This document shows positions 33,628 to 41,571 of a DNA stretch of 64,000 nucleotides, piece after piece. The notes under the pieces are model-generated. The model worked only from the letters and a program-made list of their open reading frames with translations. It was not told where the DNA came from and did not search any database. This DNA comes from Dyella lutea (GTDB taxonomy: Bacteria; Pseudomonadota; Gammaproteobacteria; Xanthomonadales; Rhodanobacteraceae). Numbering within the stretch: the first letter of the stretch is position 1; each line of letters begins with the position of its first letter. Position numbers and translations under genes: made by a program. The stretch is from assembly GCF_024158035.1 (NCBI RefSeq), contig NZ_JAMZEK010000001.1, forward strand, positions 248,001-312,000, written 5' to 3'.

Positions 33628-34881
33628 TCACGGCGATGGCACCGCCAGGTCGCTGGTGTAGGTGCGGGCCAGGGCGATCACGCGGGCGGTGAAGTCGTCG
33701 TAGCCGTAGGGCCACGGGCCTTTGCCGTCGTAGCTGGGGTCGGCCTCGATCTGGCGCACGGCGACCAGGTGCGCCTTGGGTACCACCACGATGTACTGGC
33801 CGAGATAGCCGTTGGCCTCGTAGGCCACGATCGGGCCGGAGCGGTCCTCGATGAGGTCGTCCATGCCGCGGCCGTGCGCGTTGATGTCCTTGGCCAAGGT
33901 GGGCAGCTCCGCGCCCAGCGCCTGCGTGAACGCCGGCCGCAGTTCGCTGGGCTGGGTGAAGGTGCGCGGCACCAGCGGACGCAGTTTCTCCAGGCCGACC
34001 CGATCGATGCCCTGCTGCTCCATCGCGTCGATCGCCTTGGCACTGACACCCATCTTGCGGTCGGCGCTGCGGCGCCACCAGAGCAGGCCATAGCTGGGCG
34101 TGAAGGGCTGGCTCTGACCGACCATGGCGCGGATGTACGCCGGGTCGATCAGCTGCTTGCCGTGCCAGCGGCCGTCGGCCAGCACCAGCTCGCCGATCTT
34201 CGCCGCGTCGGCGGCGGTGGCCTTCCAGCCGGCCATCGCATAGGGGTGACCGGCATGATCGAAGCCGCCGTCCGTGTTCCAGGCCGGTCCCGGGATGCCC
34301 ATCGGCTGCAGGATCGTGCGCTCGATGTAGTGATCCATGCGCATGCCGGACGCCTGCTCGATGACGCCGGCGAGCAGGTTCATCGCCTTGTTGTTGTAGC
34401 TGAAGCGGGTGCCGGGCGGGCTGCTCAGCTCCGCCGCCAGCGCGAGCTTGATGCCATCCGGCGCGGGATAGATCTCCACGGTGGTGTTGGGCACGTTCTG
34501 CAGGCCGGAGGTGTGGTCGAGCAGCATCCGCACCGTGATCTTGGCCTTCTGGCCCTGCTTCCACTCCGGATAGAAATCGCTGACCGGCTCGTCGATCGAC
34601 TTGATCTTGCCTTCGGTGACCAGGCGCCCGACGACGAGGCCCACCAGCGACTTGGTCGCCGACATCATCTCGATCGCGTGCGGCGTCTCACCGGGCTTGG
34701 TGTAGGAAGCGAGCACCTTGCCGTCGCGCAGCACCAGCATGGTGTCGCTGTGCGAAGCCTTGGCGCCCTCGACCAGCGCGTTCAACGCCGTATCGGACGC
34801 GCGGCCGGCGTGCGCGGTGGAGACCATCAGCAGGCTGGCAAACAAGGGGAGTAACCATCGGGGCGTGCGCATTCGTTTCAT
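33628..34881 (-). CDS. Serine hydrolase of the class C beta-lactamase/esterase family
   Basis: A 417-residue exported protein (signal peptide ending near STAHA, residue 25). The S-x-x-K motif is SATK (Ser74, Lys77), and the Y-x-N motif is FSYNNKAMN. LLDHTSGLQNVP is typical of the family. Members act as esterases, D-amino-acid peptidases or beta-lactamases, and the substrate cannot be told from sequence. It is a single gene flanked by accessory DNA on both sides, with normal codon use, so it may be core sequence interrupting the patch. Confidence 0.85.
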   Translation of the reverse strand: MKRMRTPRWLLPLFASLLMVSTAHAGRASDTALNALVEGAKASHSDTMLVLRDGKVLASYTKPGETPHAIEMMSATKSLVGLVVGRLVTEGKIKSIDEPVSDFYPEWKQGQKAKITVRMLLDHTSGLQNVPNTTVEIYPAPDGIKLALAAELSSPPGTRFSYNNKAMNLLAGVIEQASGMRMDHYIERTILQPMGIPGPAWNTDGGFDHAGHPYAMAGWKATAADAAKIGELVLADGRWHGKQLIDPAYIRAMVGQSQPFTPSYGLLWWRRSADRKMGVSAKAIDAMEQQGIDRVGLEKLRPLVPRTFTQPSELRPAFTQALGAELPTLAKDINAHGRGMDDLIEDRSGPIVAYEANGYLGQYIVVVPKAHLVAVRQIEADPSYDGKGPWPYGYDDFTARVIALARTYTSDLAVPSP

Positions 34882-35182
34882 TCCTTTTCACGAGGCTCGT
34901 TCACGGAAGGGCTCTCATGGCGCCCAGGACTTTGCAGCCTGGCTACTCGCTTCGACTGGCTCCGCAGCGCAAAGCCTGCAGGTCGCGGCGCGGAGAGGGC
35001 GACTGCCGGTAAGCGGGAATATAAGGGGCACTACGGGCGGTTCCGGAAGTGACAGTCGGCCTATACGGACGTGAGGCCGAGTGGTGGGGCCAACTAGCGA
35101 GCGACATCAGGTTCACTTCATTTCGTGCGCGGAAGCAGGGGCCACGGTGCTCATTCGGGGCGAAGCGGGCACCTCTGACCAG
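34882..35182. other. 301-bp gap without a recognised gene
   Basis: The stretch holds the upstream region of the serine hydrolase gene and the first 45 bases of the duplicated 154-bp segment. No credible ORF with a ribosome-binding site or structured RNA was seen. Confidence 0.5.
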
Positions 35183-35291
35183 TCAGCTGCCACTCGTCCA
35201 TCTCAGTAGCGCCCGCTCGAGTTGCACCTCGTTATGGAACGGAAGTGTTTCCAATGCCCACGCCAGGAATGCCGATACGGCGTCGATCTGT
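35138..35291. repeat. 154-bp duplicated segment (copy B)
   Basis: Gapless partner of 32669-32822, same orientation, 2.47 kb away. Most differences within the coding part keep the shared C-terminal protein sequence. Confidence 0.8.
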
Positions 35292-35419
35292 GCGTCGGTC
35301 TGCACCACTGCTTTGGGGGGAGCAGATGCAGTAGTTGATCGCAGGGCGTCGAGAGCGGAGGCATGTGGGGCCATGCTCAACGAAGGGCCGGCATTCCCGT
35401 CCAGAGCTCCAATCACCAC
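35183..35419 (-). pseudogene. Truncated relative of the 32714-33094 gene
   Basis: An open frame of 78 residues. The last 34 (IDAVSAFLAWALETLPFHNE, then VQLERALLRWTSGS) are clearly homologous to the end of the protein at 32714-33094. The preceding 44 residues share nothing with it and look like fortuitous coding. Synonymous and conservative changes dominate the shared part, so it diverged while still coding. It is now most likely a remnant, although a short expressed protein cannot be excluded. Confidence 0.55.
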
Positions 35420-35455
35420 ATCGAGCGGCGGTCAAGGCTGCCAACAGCCTTCGGC

Positions 35456-35737
35456 TCAGAGGCGAAGCGCTCGGGCCCCCGCTTTTTTCTTGGACTTCAA
35501 CTCTCGCTCGAACTCAGCGACAAAGTCAGTCAGCGACTGCCCGCATGCGCTGCAGAACTCCTGAAGTTGCAGGAGATCCATTCGCCTGGACCCGCGCTCG
35601 ACGTCGCTTACATAGGATTGCGGGCGCTTTAGTACCGCGCTCAGATCGACTTGGGTTAAGCCGGCCTGTGTCCGTAGTGCACGCAGGTGGCGCAGCAACA
35701 CCACGTACTCGCTCTTATGTATGGACTTCGAAGACAT
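35456..35737 (-). CDS. Small XRE-family (Cro/C1) helix-turn-helix regulator
   Basis: A 93-residue protein with a Cro/C1 HTH at residues 13-70: LRHLRALRTQAGLTQVDLSA, then VLKRPQSYVSDVERGSRRMD. A C-terminal helix ends in a basic tail. Repressors of this size usually control neighbouring genes and themselves. An operator-like cluster of ATATCTG repeats lies between it and the divergent 84-residue gene. AT-richer than its surroundings. Confidence 0.85.
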   Translation of the reverse strand: MSSKSIHKSEYVVLLRHLRALRTQAGLTQVDLSAVLKRPQSYVSDVERGSRRMDLLQLQEFCSACGQSLTDFVAEFERELKSKKKAGARALRL

Positions 35738-35768
35738 GATCGCGGCCGCAGGAGACGGCGACGACGCT

Positions 35769-35802
35769 ATATCTGCTTTTCAAATATCTGAAAAAGAGAT
35801 AT
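35769..35802. promoter_or_regulatory. Operator-like repeats for the XRE regulator
   Basis: ATATCTG occurs at 35769-35775 and 35784-35790, and its complement AGATAT at 35797-35802. This gives a direct repeat with 15-bp phasing plus an inverted repeat with a 7-base gap. The cluster is 32-65 bp upstream of the XRE start codon and 49-82 bp from the divergent gene. Confidence 0.5.
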
Positions 35803-35850
35803 TGTGTAATTGAACGTACAAGTCCTCGCATGCCGCCAGGGAGCCACGCC

Positions 35851-36105
35851 ATGACCCAGGAACGCCTTTCCTTCGGAGTCACCCTCAACCAGATCGATGA
35901 GCTTCACGGTTTGCTTCGCACGATCACCGCCAACGGCGACATGGTGACCGTGGGTTGCCAGGAACCGCTGCACCCACAGACCGTCTCGGCGCTGGGTGAA
36001 GGCATTTTCAACGCGGCACTGAGCGTGCGCGAGATCGTCGACCGGATCGAGGAACAGCGGCTAGCGCCGGAACCGGTGTCGAAGGTCGTCGACCCGGCGC
36101 TGTGA
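35851..36105 (+). CDS. Small protein divergent from the XRE regulator, function unknown
   Basis: An 84-residue soluble protein starting MTQERLSFGVTLNQIDELHG with GGGAG before the ATG. An ATG seven codons upstream is less likely. It contains a predicted helix-strand core and a C-terminal amphipathic helix (AALSVREIVDRIEEQRL). No recognised domain; layout and size recall small Pseudomonas-type DUF proteins of unknown role. Codon use is like the host's. Confidence 0.55.
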   Translation: MTQERLSFGVTLNQIDELHGLLRTITANGDMVTVGCQEPLHPQTVSALGEGIFNAALSVREIVDRIEEQRLAPEPVSKVVDPAL

Positions 36106-36128
36106 CGTAGGCACCGGAACGCGGGCGT

Positions 36129-36659
36129 TCATCGCCGCGGCTTGCGGGTGGCGCGCTTCTTTGGCGCCATCGACTGTGTTGCCGTGCCCGCTGTGCCCAA
36201 CTGCTCCAGCCACGCCAGCTCATCCACGTAGGCGAGGAACGCGCGCAGGTAGCCGGGCGACAGCTCGCGCATCAGCGCGATGGCGCGGCTGGCGAGAGCG
36301 GTGGAATTGAGCGGGCCGGCGTCGGCGGGGATGTGCGCGACCGCGTGCTGCAGCTGGCTGTCGGCGCGCAGGGTGGACCAGCGCTGGCGGAAGTCGGCGA
36401 GGGCAGGGAGTTCCGGATAACGGCTGCGGTCGGTCGGCGCCTCGCGGGCGAGCTGGTCTGCCAGTTCACGCAGGGGGCCGAACTGGCGTTCCGACGGCTC
36501 GACTTCTGCCGTGTCACCGGAGGCTTCGGCATCGCGCGCACGCAGTGCGGCCAGTCGCGCATCGAGCACGCGGCGCGCTTCACCGTCGAGGCCGGCGGCG
36601 CGCTGTTCCAGCGCCGCGATCAGCTGCGCGCGGATGGCCGTGGCGGTATCAGGGCCCAT
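36129..36659 (-). CDS. DUF2894 family protein, last gene of the motor-like operon
   Basis: A 176-residue soluble protein starting MGPDTATAIRAQLIAALEQR with a coiled-coil N-terminus. The C-terminal half contains the DUF2894 core: ELPALADFRQRWSTLRADSQ, then SPGYLRAFLAYVDELAWLEQ. It ends in a basic tail (KKRATRKPRR). It overlaps the end of the OmpA-like gene by 11 bases, so the two are coupled. DUF2894 genes occur next to DUF802 and DUF3348 genes in Xanthomonas- and Burkholderia-type genomes. The function is unknown. Confidence 0.8.
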   Translation of the reverse strand: MGPDTATAIRAQLIAALEQRAAGLDGEARRVLDARLAALRARDAEASGDTAEVEPSERQFGPLRELADQLAREAPTDRSRYPELPALADFRQRWSTLRADSQLQHAVAHIPADAGPLNSTALASRAIALMRELSPGYLRAFLAYVDELAWLEQLGTAGTATQSMAPKKRATRKPRR

Positions 36660-37314
36660 GGCCGGGGGCGACGTCTTTCGTGGCGGTGTTGCCGGCCGAG
36701 GAGCGCGGGATCGGGGCGATCTCGACGCGGCGGTTCTTCGCGCGGCTGGCTTCGTCGGTGTTGGCGCTGACCGGCTGCTGCGCGCCGAAGGCAGCGGCGA
36801 ACACGGCATTGGCGGGCACGCCGGCGGCGATCAGCGCACGGGTGACGGTGAGCGCGCGCTGGGCGGACAGCTCCCAGTTGTCGGCGAACTGGCGGTTGTC
36901 GCCGTGCACCGGCTGGTCGTCGGTGAAGCCACTGACCATCAGCAGCTCGTCGCGCGATTGCAGGTACTGCGCCAGCGGCGCAGCGAGACTCTGGATCAGC
37001 TGCCGGCCCTCGGGCTGCAGCTGGTCGGAGTTGAGCGCGAACAGCAGGTTGCCGCGGATGCCGATACGGCCGTTGACCAGGGTGACGCGGCCCTGCGCCA
37101 GCGGGGTGGCGAGCGCCTTCTCCAGCGTGGTGCGGCGTTGCAGTTCAGCCTGGCGCTGCTTCTCGGCCACTTCCAGTTTGTGCGAGAGCTGCAGCTGCAC
37201 GCCGATGACGCCGACCAGGATCAGCACGAAGGCACCGAGCAGCACCGACATCAGGTCGCCGAAGGCCCAGATCGGCGCGGTGGATTCGGGCTCGAGTTCG
37301 ACTTCGTCGGTCAT
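36649..37314 (-). CDS. MotB/ZorB-like OmpA-family membrane protein
   Basis: A 221-residue protein with a single TM (about 15-38) bearing an acidic residue in the MotB-type context AFGDLMSVLLGAFVLIL (Asp20, the position of the proton-binding Asp in MotB/ZorB). A coiled-coil linker (about 40-65) and a C-terminal OmpA-like peptidoglycan-binding domain (about 85-205) follow, with FTDDQPVHG, NWELSAQRALTVTRAL and RRVEIAPIP. By analogy it would be the stator partner anchoring the MotA/TolQ-like protein encoded upstream to the cell wall. ATG at 37314 is preferred over one 26 codons earlier that would run into a REP element. Confidence 0.82.
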   Translation of the reverse strand: MTDEVELEPESTAPIWAFGDLMSVLLGAFVLILVGVIGVQLQLSHKLEVAEKQRQAELQRRTTLEKALATPLAQGRVTLVNGRIGIRGNLLFALNSDQLQPEGRQLIQSLAAPLAQYLQSRDELLMVSGFTDDQPVHGDNRQFADNWELSAQRALTVTRALIAAGVPANAVFAAAFGAQQPVSANTDEASRAKNRRVEIAPIPRSSAGNTATKDVAPGHGP

Positions 37315-37377
37315 GGGGTGGGGCGGGCGATGAGCGGATGGTTCGTGCCGGTCGAGGCCACGGGCTCCCCACGGCTT

Positions 37378-37444
37378 CCTGTAGGAGCGCACCCTGTGCG
37401 CGACTGGACGCTTGGTGGTCGCGCACAGGGTGCGCTCCTACAGG
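37378..37444. repeat. GTAG-type REP palindrome inside the operon
   Basis: Two perfect 27-base inverted arms (CCTGTAGGAGCGCACCCTGT...) around a 13-base spacer, with GTAG near the stem base. It lies between the DUF802-type gene and the OmpA-like gene. It is a second member of the family at 24442-24521 with a different inner sequence. Confidence 0.75.
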
Positions 37445-37453
37445 GGTTTGGGT

Positions 37454-39550
37454 TCATGCCTTGGCCGCCTTGGCCGGGGTGCGGCGGCCGGCGAGTTGCT
37501 GCATGTCGTCGAGGATCTGCTGCTGCGAGAGCACGCTGAGTTCGACCACTTCCTTCGCCTGTGCGACGTAGTAGGCGAGCTGCTCGTCGCTGCGCGCGAG
37601 CGAGGCGTCGAGCGCGCCGGCGATCTGCTGCAGGCGTTCCATCAGCGCGTCGTTGGTCTGCGCGAACTGCGCCACGCCGGCACCAAAGGCTTCGCCCAGG
37701 CCGGCCACTTCGGCGGCGCTGGCGGTGAGCTGGGCGGCGGCGTGGTCGAGCTTGCCGGTCTCGCTTTCGATCTGCGCGGCGAAGCGGCTGCCGACGCGGT
37801 CGAGCAGCTCGGCCGAGGTGCTGACCAGCGCGTCGACCGCGCTGCGCTGTTCGGTGGACGCGTGGTTGACCGCGTCGAGCAGGGTTTCCAGCGTCGCCAG
37901 CAGGCGGCTGCGTTCCTCCAGCATGGCGGTGTCGCGCACCATCGAGTCGGACAGCTTCTGGCGCAGCTCACCGACCACTTCGGCGGCCACGCGCGGCGCC
38001 TCGGAGGCCGCCTCGACCAGCCGGCCGATCTCGGCGAGGGTCTGGCCGGCGTGGGCCTGGGTCTGTTCGGCGATGCCGGCGGCGGTGGCCTCCAGCGTGT
38101 CGCAGATCGCCTGCTGGCGCTGGGCGGTGGCGTCGCCGGTGGCGGTCCATTGCGCGCCGAGGTCGGCGCTGATGGCGTCGAGCTTCTGCGCCCAGGCGGC
38201 GAGGCGCTGCTCGTCGCCCGCGGCCAGCGCCGACCGCAGCTCCGCATGCGAGCGGTTCACCGCCTGCACCAGCGCGGCGGCGTGCGACGCGAAGGCTTCG
38301 CCCGCGGCGGCCAGCGCCTGCTGGTTGCGGGTGGCGAGTTCGGCGTGGGTGGCATCCTGTTTCGCCAGCGCGGCGTTCCACGCCTCGGCGGCCCGTTCGG
38401 CTCCGGCGTCGAGGCGGCTGGCGACGCCGTCCAGCAAGGTGGACGAGCGCTGCTCGAAGGTGTCGGCAAAGCGGGTGAGCGTGTCCCCCAGCGCCTGCGC
38501 GTGCGCTGCGTTGGTCTGGCGATGCTGGACGAGTGCGTCGTTCCAGATGCCGGTGACGGTGCGCGCGGTATCGTCGAAACCGGCGGCGACGCCGTCGAGC
38601 TGGCGCTGCACCGCGGCGCTGACGCTGGCCTGGATCGCCGCGGATTCGCGGGCGAGGCTGGCCAGGGTGGATTCCACCACCGGCTGCAGCACACCGCTGG
38701 CGGTGCGCGCGCTGGCGACCACGCTGTCCTTCAGCGACTGCTCGACCGACTGCGCCAGGCGCGTGTACGCCGTTTCGGTGTGGCGATGAAAGGCCTCCTG
38801 CTCGGCCTGCTGGCGCGCGTGCGCTTCGGCGCTGTGCTGTTCCAGCGTGGTGGCCATCGCCTGCAGGCGATCGACGATCGTCGGCATCGCCGCAGCCTGC
38901 TGCTGCAGCAGACGGAAGGCTTCCTCGCGCTGGTGCGCCTGCGAGTGGACCCGCAGGGTGGTGGCGATGCGCGCGTCCAGACCCTGCACCGCGAGCAACC
39001 GCTCGCGACGGACCAGCGCGGAGAACAGGCCGAGCATCGCCGAGCTGGCGACACCGGCGATCGAGGTGCCGAAGGCGAAGCCCAGGCCGTTCACCGGCGC
39101 GGCCAGCGAGCCGCGGATCGCCGCGATATCGCTGGCGCTCTCGAGCGCCATGCCGGTGCCGCGCAGCGTGGCCATCATGCCGAGCAGGGTGCCGAGCATG
39201 CCCAGCAGCACCAGCAGGCCGACCAGGTACGGCGTCATCGCCGGTGCCGGCAGCGCGACGCGCTCGCCTTCCACGCGCAGCCGCACGGCGTGGCGCAGGC
39301 CGGGATGCAGGCGCTGCAACCAGCTGCCGAGATCGGCCGGGGCTTCGTCCAGGTCATCCACCGCATGACGCAACGAAGCGGTGGCCTGGCGGTAGCGGAA
39401 CAACTCGGACGCGCCGGCGAGATAGCAGGCGCCGATCAGCAACGCGACCGCCATGCCGAGCGGGTTGGAACCGACATAGCCGACGGCGATCCAGCCGATG
39501 GCGGCGAGGCCCAGCGCAAAGACGGCAGCGAGGAGGAGATTCTTGATCAT
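37454..39550 (-). CDS. DUF802 protein: MotA/TolQ/ZorA-like channel with a very long helical tail
   Basis: A 698-residue protein. Two TM helices (about 3-25, 31-49) are followed by a pair of TolQ/MotA-type helices: LVGLLVLLGMLGTLLGMMAT (about 109-128) and VNGLGFAFGTSIAGVASSAM (about 153-172). The GxLGTxLG and F-x-x-S-x-x-G motifs match the proton-channel helices of MotA, TolQ and especially ZorA. About 500 residues of heptad-like Ala/Glu/Gln-rich helix follow, containing DUF802 repeats. ATG at 39550 overlaps the DUF3348 stop by ATGA. Paired with the OmpA-like gene, it should form an ion-driven inner-membrane complex; its task is unknown. Confidence 0.82.
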   Translation of the reverse strand: MIKNLLLAAVFALGLAAIGWIAVGYVGSNPLGMAVALLIGACYLAGASELFRYRQATASLRHAVDDLDEAPADLGSWLQRLHPGLRHAVRLRVEGERVALPAPAMTPYLVGLLVLLGMLGTLLGMMATLRGTGMALESASDIAAIRGSLAAPVNGLGFAFGTSIAGVASSAMLGLFSALVRRERLLAVQGLDARIATTLRVHSQAHQREEAFRLLQQQAAAMPTIVDRLQAMATTLEQHSAEAHARQQAEQEAFHRHTETAYTRLAQSVEQSLKDSVVASARTASGVLQPVVESTLASLARESAAIQASVSAAVQRQLDGVAAGFDDTARTVTGIWNDALVQHRQTNAAHAQALGDTLTRFADTFEQRSSTLLDGVASRLDAGAERAAEAWNAALAKQDATHAELATRNQQALAAAGEAFASHAAALVQAVNRSHAELRSALAAGDEQRLAAWAQKLDAISADLGAQWTATGDATAQRQQAICDTLEATAAGIAEQTQAHAGQTLAEIGRLVEAASEAPRVAAEVVGELRQKLSDSMVRDTAMLEERSRLLATLETLLDAVNHASTEQRSAVDALVSTSAELLDRVGSRFAAQIESETGKLDHAAAQLTASAAEVAGLGEAFGAGVAQFAQTNDALMERLQQIAGALDASLARSDEQLAYYVAQAKEVVELSVLSQQQILDDMQQLAGRRTPAKAAKA

Positions 39551-40212
39551 GCGGACTCTTGGGTAGTGCACAGCGCCGCAAGCAGCGCGTCGACCGGTTG
39601 AAAACGGAGCTCCAGCTCGGCCAGCAACACGCTTTGCATGTCGCGGCGGAAGGTGTCGAGCCAGTGGGTCTGCCCGGCGCTGCGCAGGGATTCGAAGCGC
39701 CGCTCCAGCAGCGTCGGCACCTTGGCCAGCAGGCTGTGTTCGCGAGGGCTGAGCGTCACTTCCATCACCGCGTCGACTTCGGCCAGCCGCGCGGCATCGG
39801 TCGAGGCCTGCGCCAGGGCATCGCGCAGCTTGCCGCGCAGACGGCCGGTGGTGGCCTGCATCGCACGCTGGTGGGTGAGACAGCTCTGGCGCATCGCCGC
39901 GTAGTCGGCCTCGTCCGCCGTCGCGGTGCCTGCGGCGAGCAACGGGTCATTCCGGATAGCGGAATCGAGCACCTCGCGGGCCCGCGCGCACCCGGCCGCC
40001 AGCTCGTCCGACGGCGTCACGGCACCCCCGCACACGACCGGACACGCATCCAGTGCGGACGAGAGCGCCAGCGCATGTTTCCAGTCCAGCCACTGGCCAA
40101 GCCGATCAGGCAGCGACGCGCCCGGTGCGGCCACGTCCACCTCTGCCAGGCGCGCCAGCAGACGGATGAAGGTAGGTCCGCGGACCGTTGGGCGGAGGGC
40201 TGCTTGCGCCAT
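39547..40212 (-). CDS. DUF3348 family protein, first gene of the motor-like operon
   Basis: A 221-residue soluble protein with the DUF3348 start RGPTFIRLLARLAEVDV, then LPDRLGQWLDWKHALALSSA. The rest is helical, and the end includes LAKVPTLLERRFESLR and QSVLLAELELRFQPVDALLA. No catalytic motif is seen. It overlaps the DUF802-type gene by four bases and heads the four-gene operon. Confidence 0.8.
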   Translation of the reverse strand: MAQAALRPTVRGPTFIRLLARLAEVDVAAPGASLPDRLGQWLDWKHALALSSALDACPVVCGGAVTPSDELAAGCARAREVLDSAIRNDPLLAAGTATADEADYAAMRQSCLTHQRAMQATTGRLRGKLRDALAQASTDAARLAEVDAVMEVTLSPREHSLLAKVPTLLERRFESLRSAGQTHWLDTFRRDMQSVLLAELELRFQPVDALLAALCTTQESA

Positions 40213-40341
40213 GTTTCGCCGGGCAAAACCGGCAGTTTACCGCGCCAGCGGGGCTGCGGCCCGCCCGGTCGTCGCAGCGAGCGCGCGGTCGCTCACGCTT
40301 CGGGAGCTGCGCCCCTCCGTCAGCTCGCCCGACCGGCCCGG

Positions 40342-41517
40342 TCAGGCCACGCTGGCGCGCCGCGTGAGATGGGCGGCTACCAGCCGGCGGAACAGCGGCA
40401 CGCGCCCGGCAGCGCCCAGCAGGGCACCCCGCAGGAAGCACGCGGGCGGACGATCGTCGGTGTACAGCGAGGCGATCAGCCCGGTGGCGAGATAGAGCGG
40501 TGCCGTGGCGCGGCGGTGCGCCTGTTCGTAGGCCGCCAGCACATGCGGGCTGCCGATGTCCCGCCCGCTCTGCACGGCGGCACGCAGGTGGGCGGCCAGC
40601 GTCTCCGCACTCTGCAGGCCGAAATTGAAGCCGTGCGCGGTGACCGGGTGCATGCCGACCGCGGCATCGCCGACCAGCGCACAGCGCGGCGCCACGAAGC
40701 GCTGTGCATAGGTGCCGACCAGCGGATAGACATGGCGCTCGCCGAGCAGGCGCATGCTGCCGAGGCGATGGTCGAAGCGCTCCTGCATGGCCCGGGCGAA
40801 ATCCTCCGGCGGCAGGTCCTGCATCGCCTGGGCGAGCTGGTGCGGCAAGGTCAGCACCACCGAGGATTGCCCCTCCCACAGCGGCAGCAGGGCCAGCGTC
40901 TGGCCGTAGCCGAACCACTCCCAGGCTTCCTGCCGGTGCGGCTGCTCGTGCGCCATGCGGCACACCAGCATGCTGCGGCCGAAGTCGCGCATGCGCGCAC
41001 CGATGCCGAGCAGCCGGCGCATGGCCGAGAAGCGGCTGTCCGCCGCCACCGCCAACCGCGCCAGCACGGACAGATCGCCGGCGCAGTGCAGGCGCACGCC
41101 ACTGCCTTCGATGGCGATGTCCTGCACGTCGGCATGGTTTACCACCTGCACCGAGGCGCGGCTGTTGGCCGCCTCGAACGCGGCGCGGCGGATCTGGGCG
41201 TTGCTCACCAGGTGTCCGAGCAGGCCGTGGTCCGGCGCGGCGATCTCCATCGGACGGGCACCGCGGCCGTCCATCACCCGCGCCGCGCGCAGCGGATGGA
41301 TGTAGGCCGGATCGATCCGCGACCACACGTCCAGCCGCTCCAGTCGTTCGCGGGAGGCCTTGGTCAGCGCGATCTCGCGGCCGTCGTCAACCGGCTCGGC
41401 CAGCGCCAGCAGCGACTGCCGCTCCAGCACCGCCACCTCGAGCCCCGCATCGGCCAGCGCGCTGGCCAGGCACAAGCCGGCCGGTCCGCCCCCCACCACC
41501 GCTACGTCCACACGCAT
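40342..41517 (-). CDS. ubiM: UbiM-type FAD-dependent ubiquinone hydroxylase
   Basis: A 391-residue flavoprotein monooxygenase of the UbiH/UbiF/UbiM group. It has the FAD dinucleotide motif VVGGGPAGLCLASALADAGL (residues 7-26), and in the second FAD motif ALVGDAAVGMHPVTAHGFNF followed by GLQSAETLA. The HPVTAHGFNFGL variant, rather than HPxAGQGxNLGL of UbiH/UbiI, points to UbiM, which hydroxylates the quinone ring at C5 or more positions. It stands alone, and a clean FNR/Dnr-type box lies 61 bp upstream, which is surprising for an O2-using enzyme. Confidence 0.75.
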   Translation of the reverse strand: MRVDVAVVGGGPAGLCLASALADAGLEVAVLERQSLLALAEPVDDGREIALTKASRERLERLDVWSRIDPAYIHPLRAARVMDGRGARPMEIAAPDHGLLGHLVSNAQIRRAAFEAANSRASVQVVNHADVQDIAIEGSGVRLHCAGDLSVLARLAVAADSRFSAMRRLLGIGARMRDFGRSMLVCRMAHEQPHRQEAWEWFGYGQTLALLPLWEGQSSVVLTLPHQLAQAMQDLPPEDFARAMQERFDHRLGSMRLLGERHVYPLVGTYAQRFVAPRCALVGDAAVGMHPVTAHGFNFGLQSAETLAAHLRAAVQSGRDIGSPHVLAAYEQAHRRATAPLYLATGLIASLYTDDRPPACFLRGALLGAAGRVPLFRRLVAAHLTRRASVA

Positions 41518-41571
41518 CGCGCTTCTCCGTCCGGAAAGACGGGAGGCTAGGACTGGCGGGGGACGGCCGCG

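Noticed and set aside
35049-35564. A 171-codon plus-strand frame across the duplicated segment
   Set aside because: It runs antisense through the conserved C-terminal coding region and the XRE gene, has no family resemblance and no ribosome-binding site.
31416-36128. Possible prophage or integrative element
   Set aside because: No integrase, structural phage gene, tRNA or direct att-like repeat was found; only composition and orphan genes suggest transfer.
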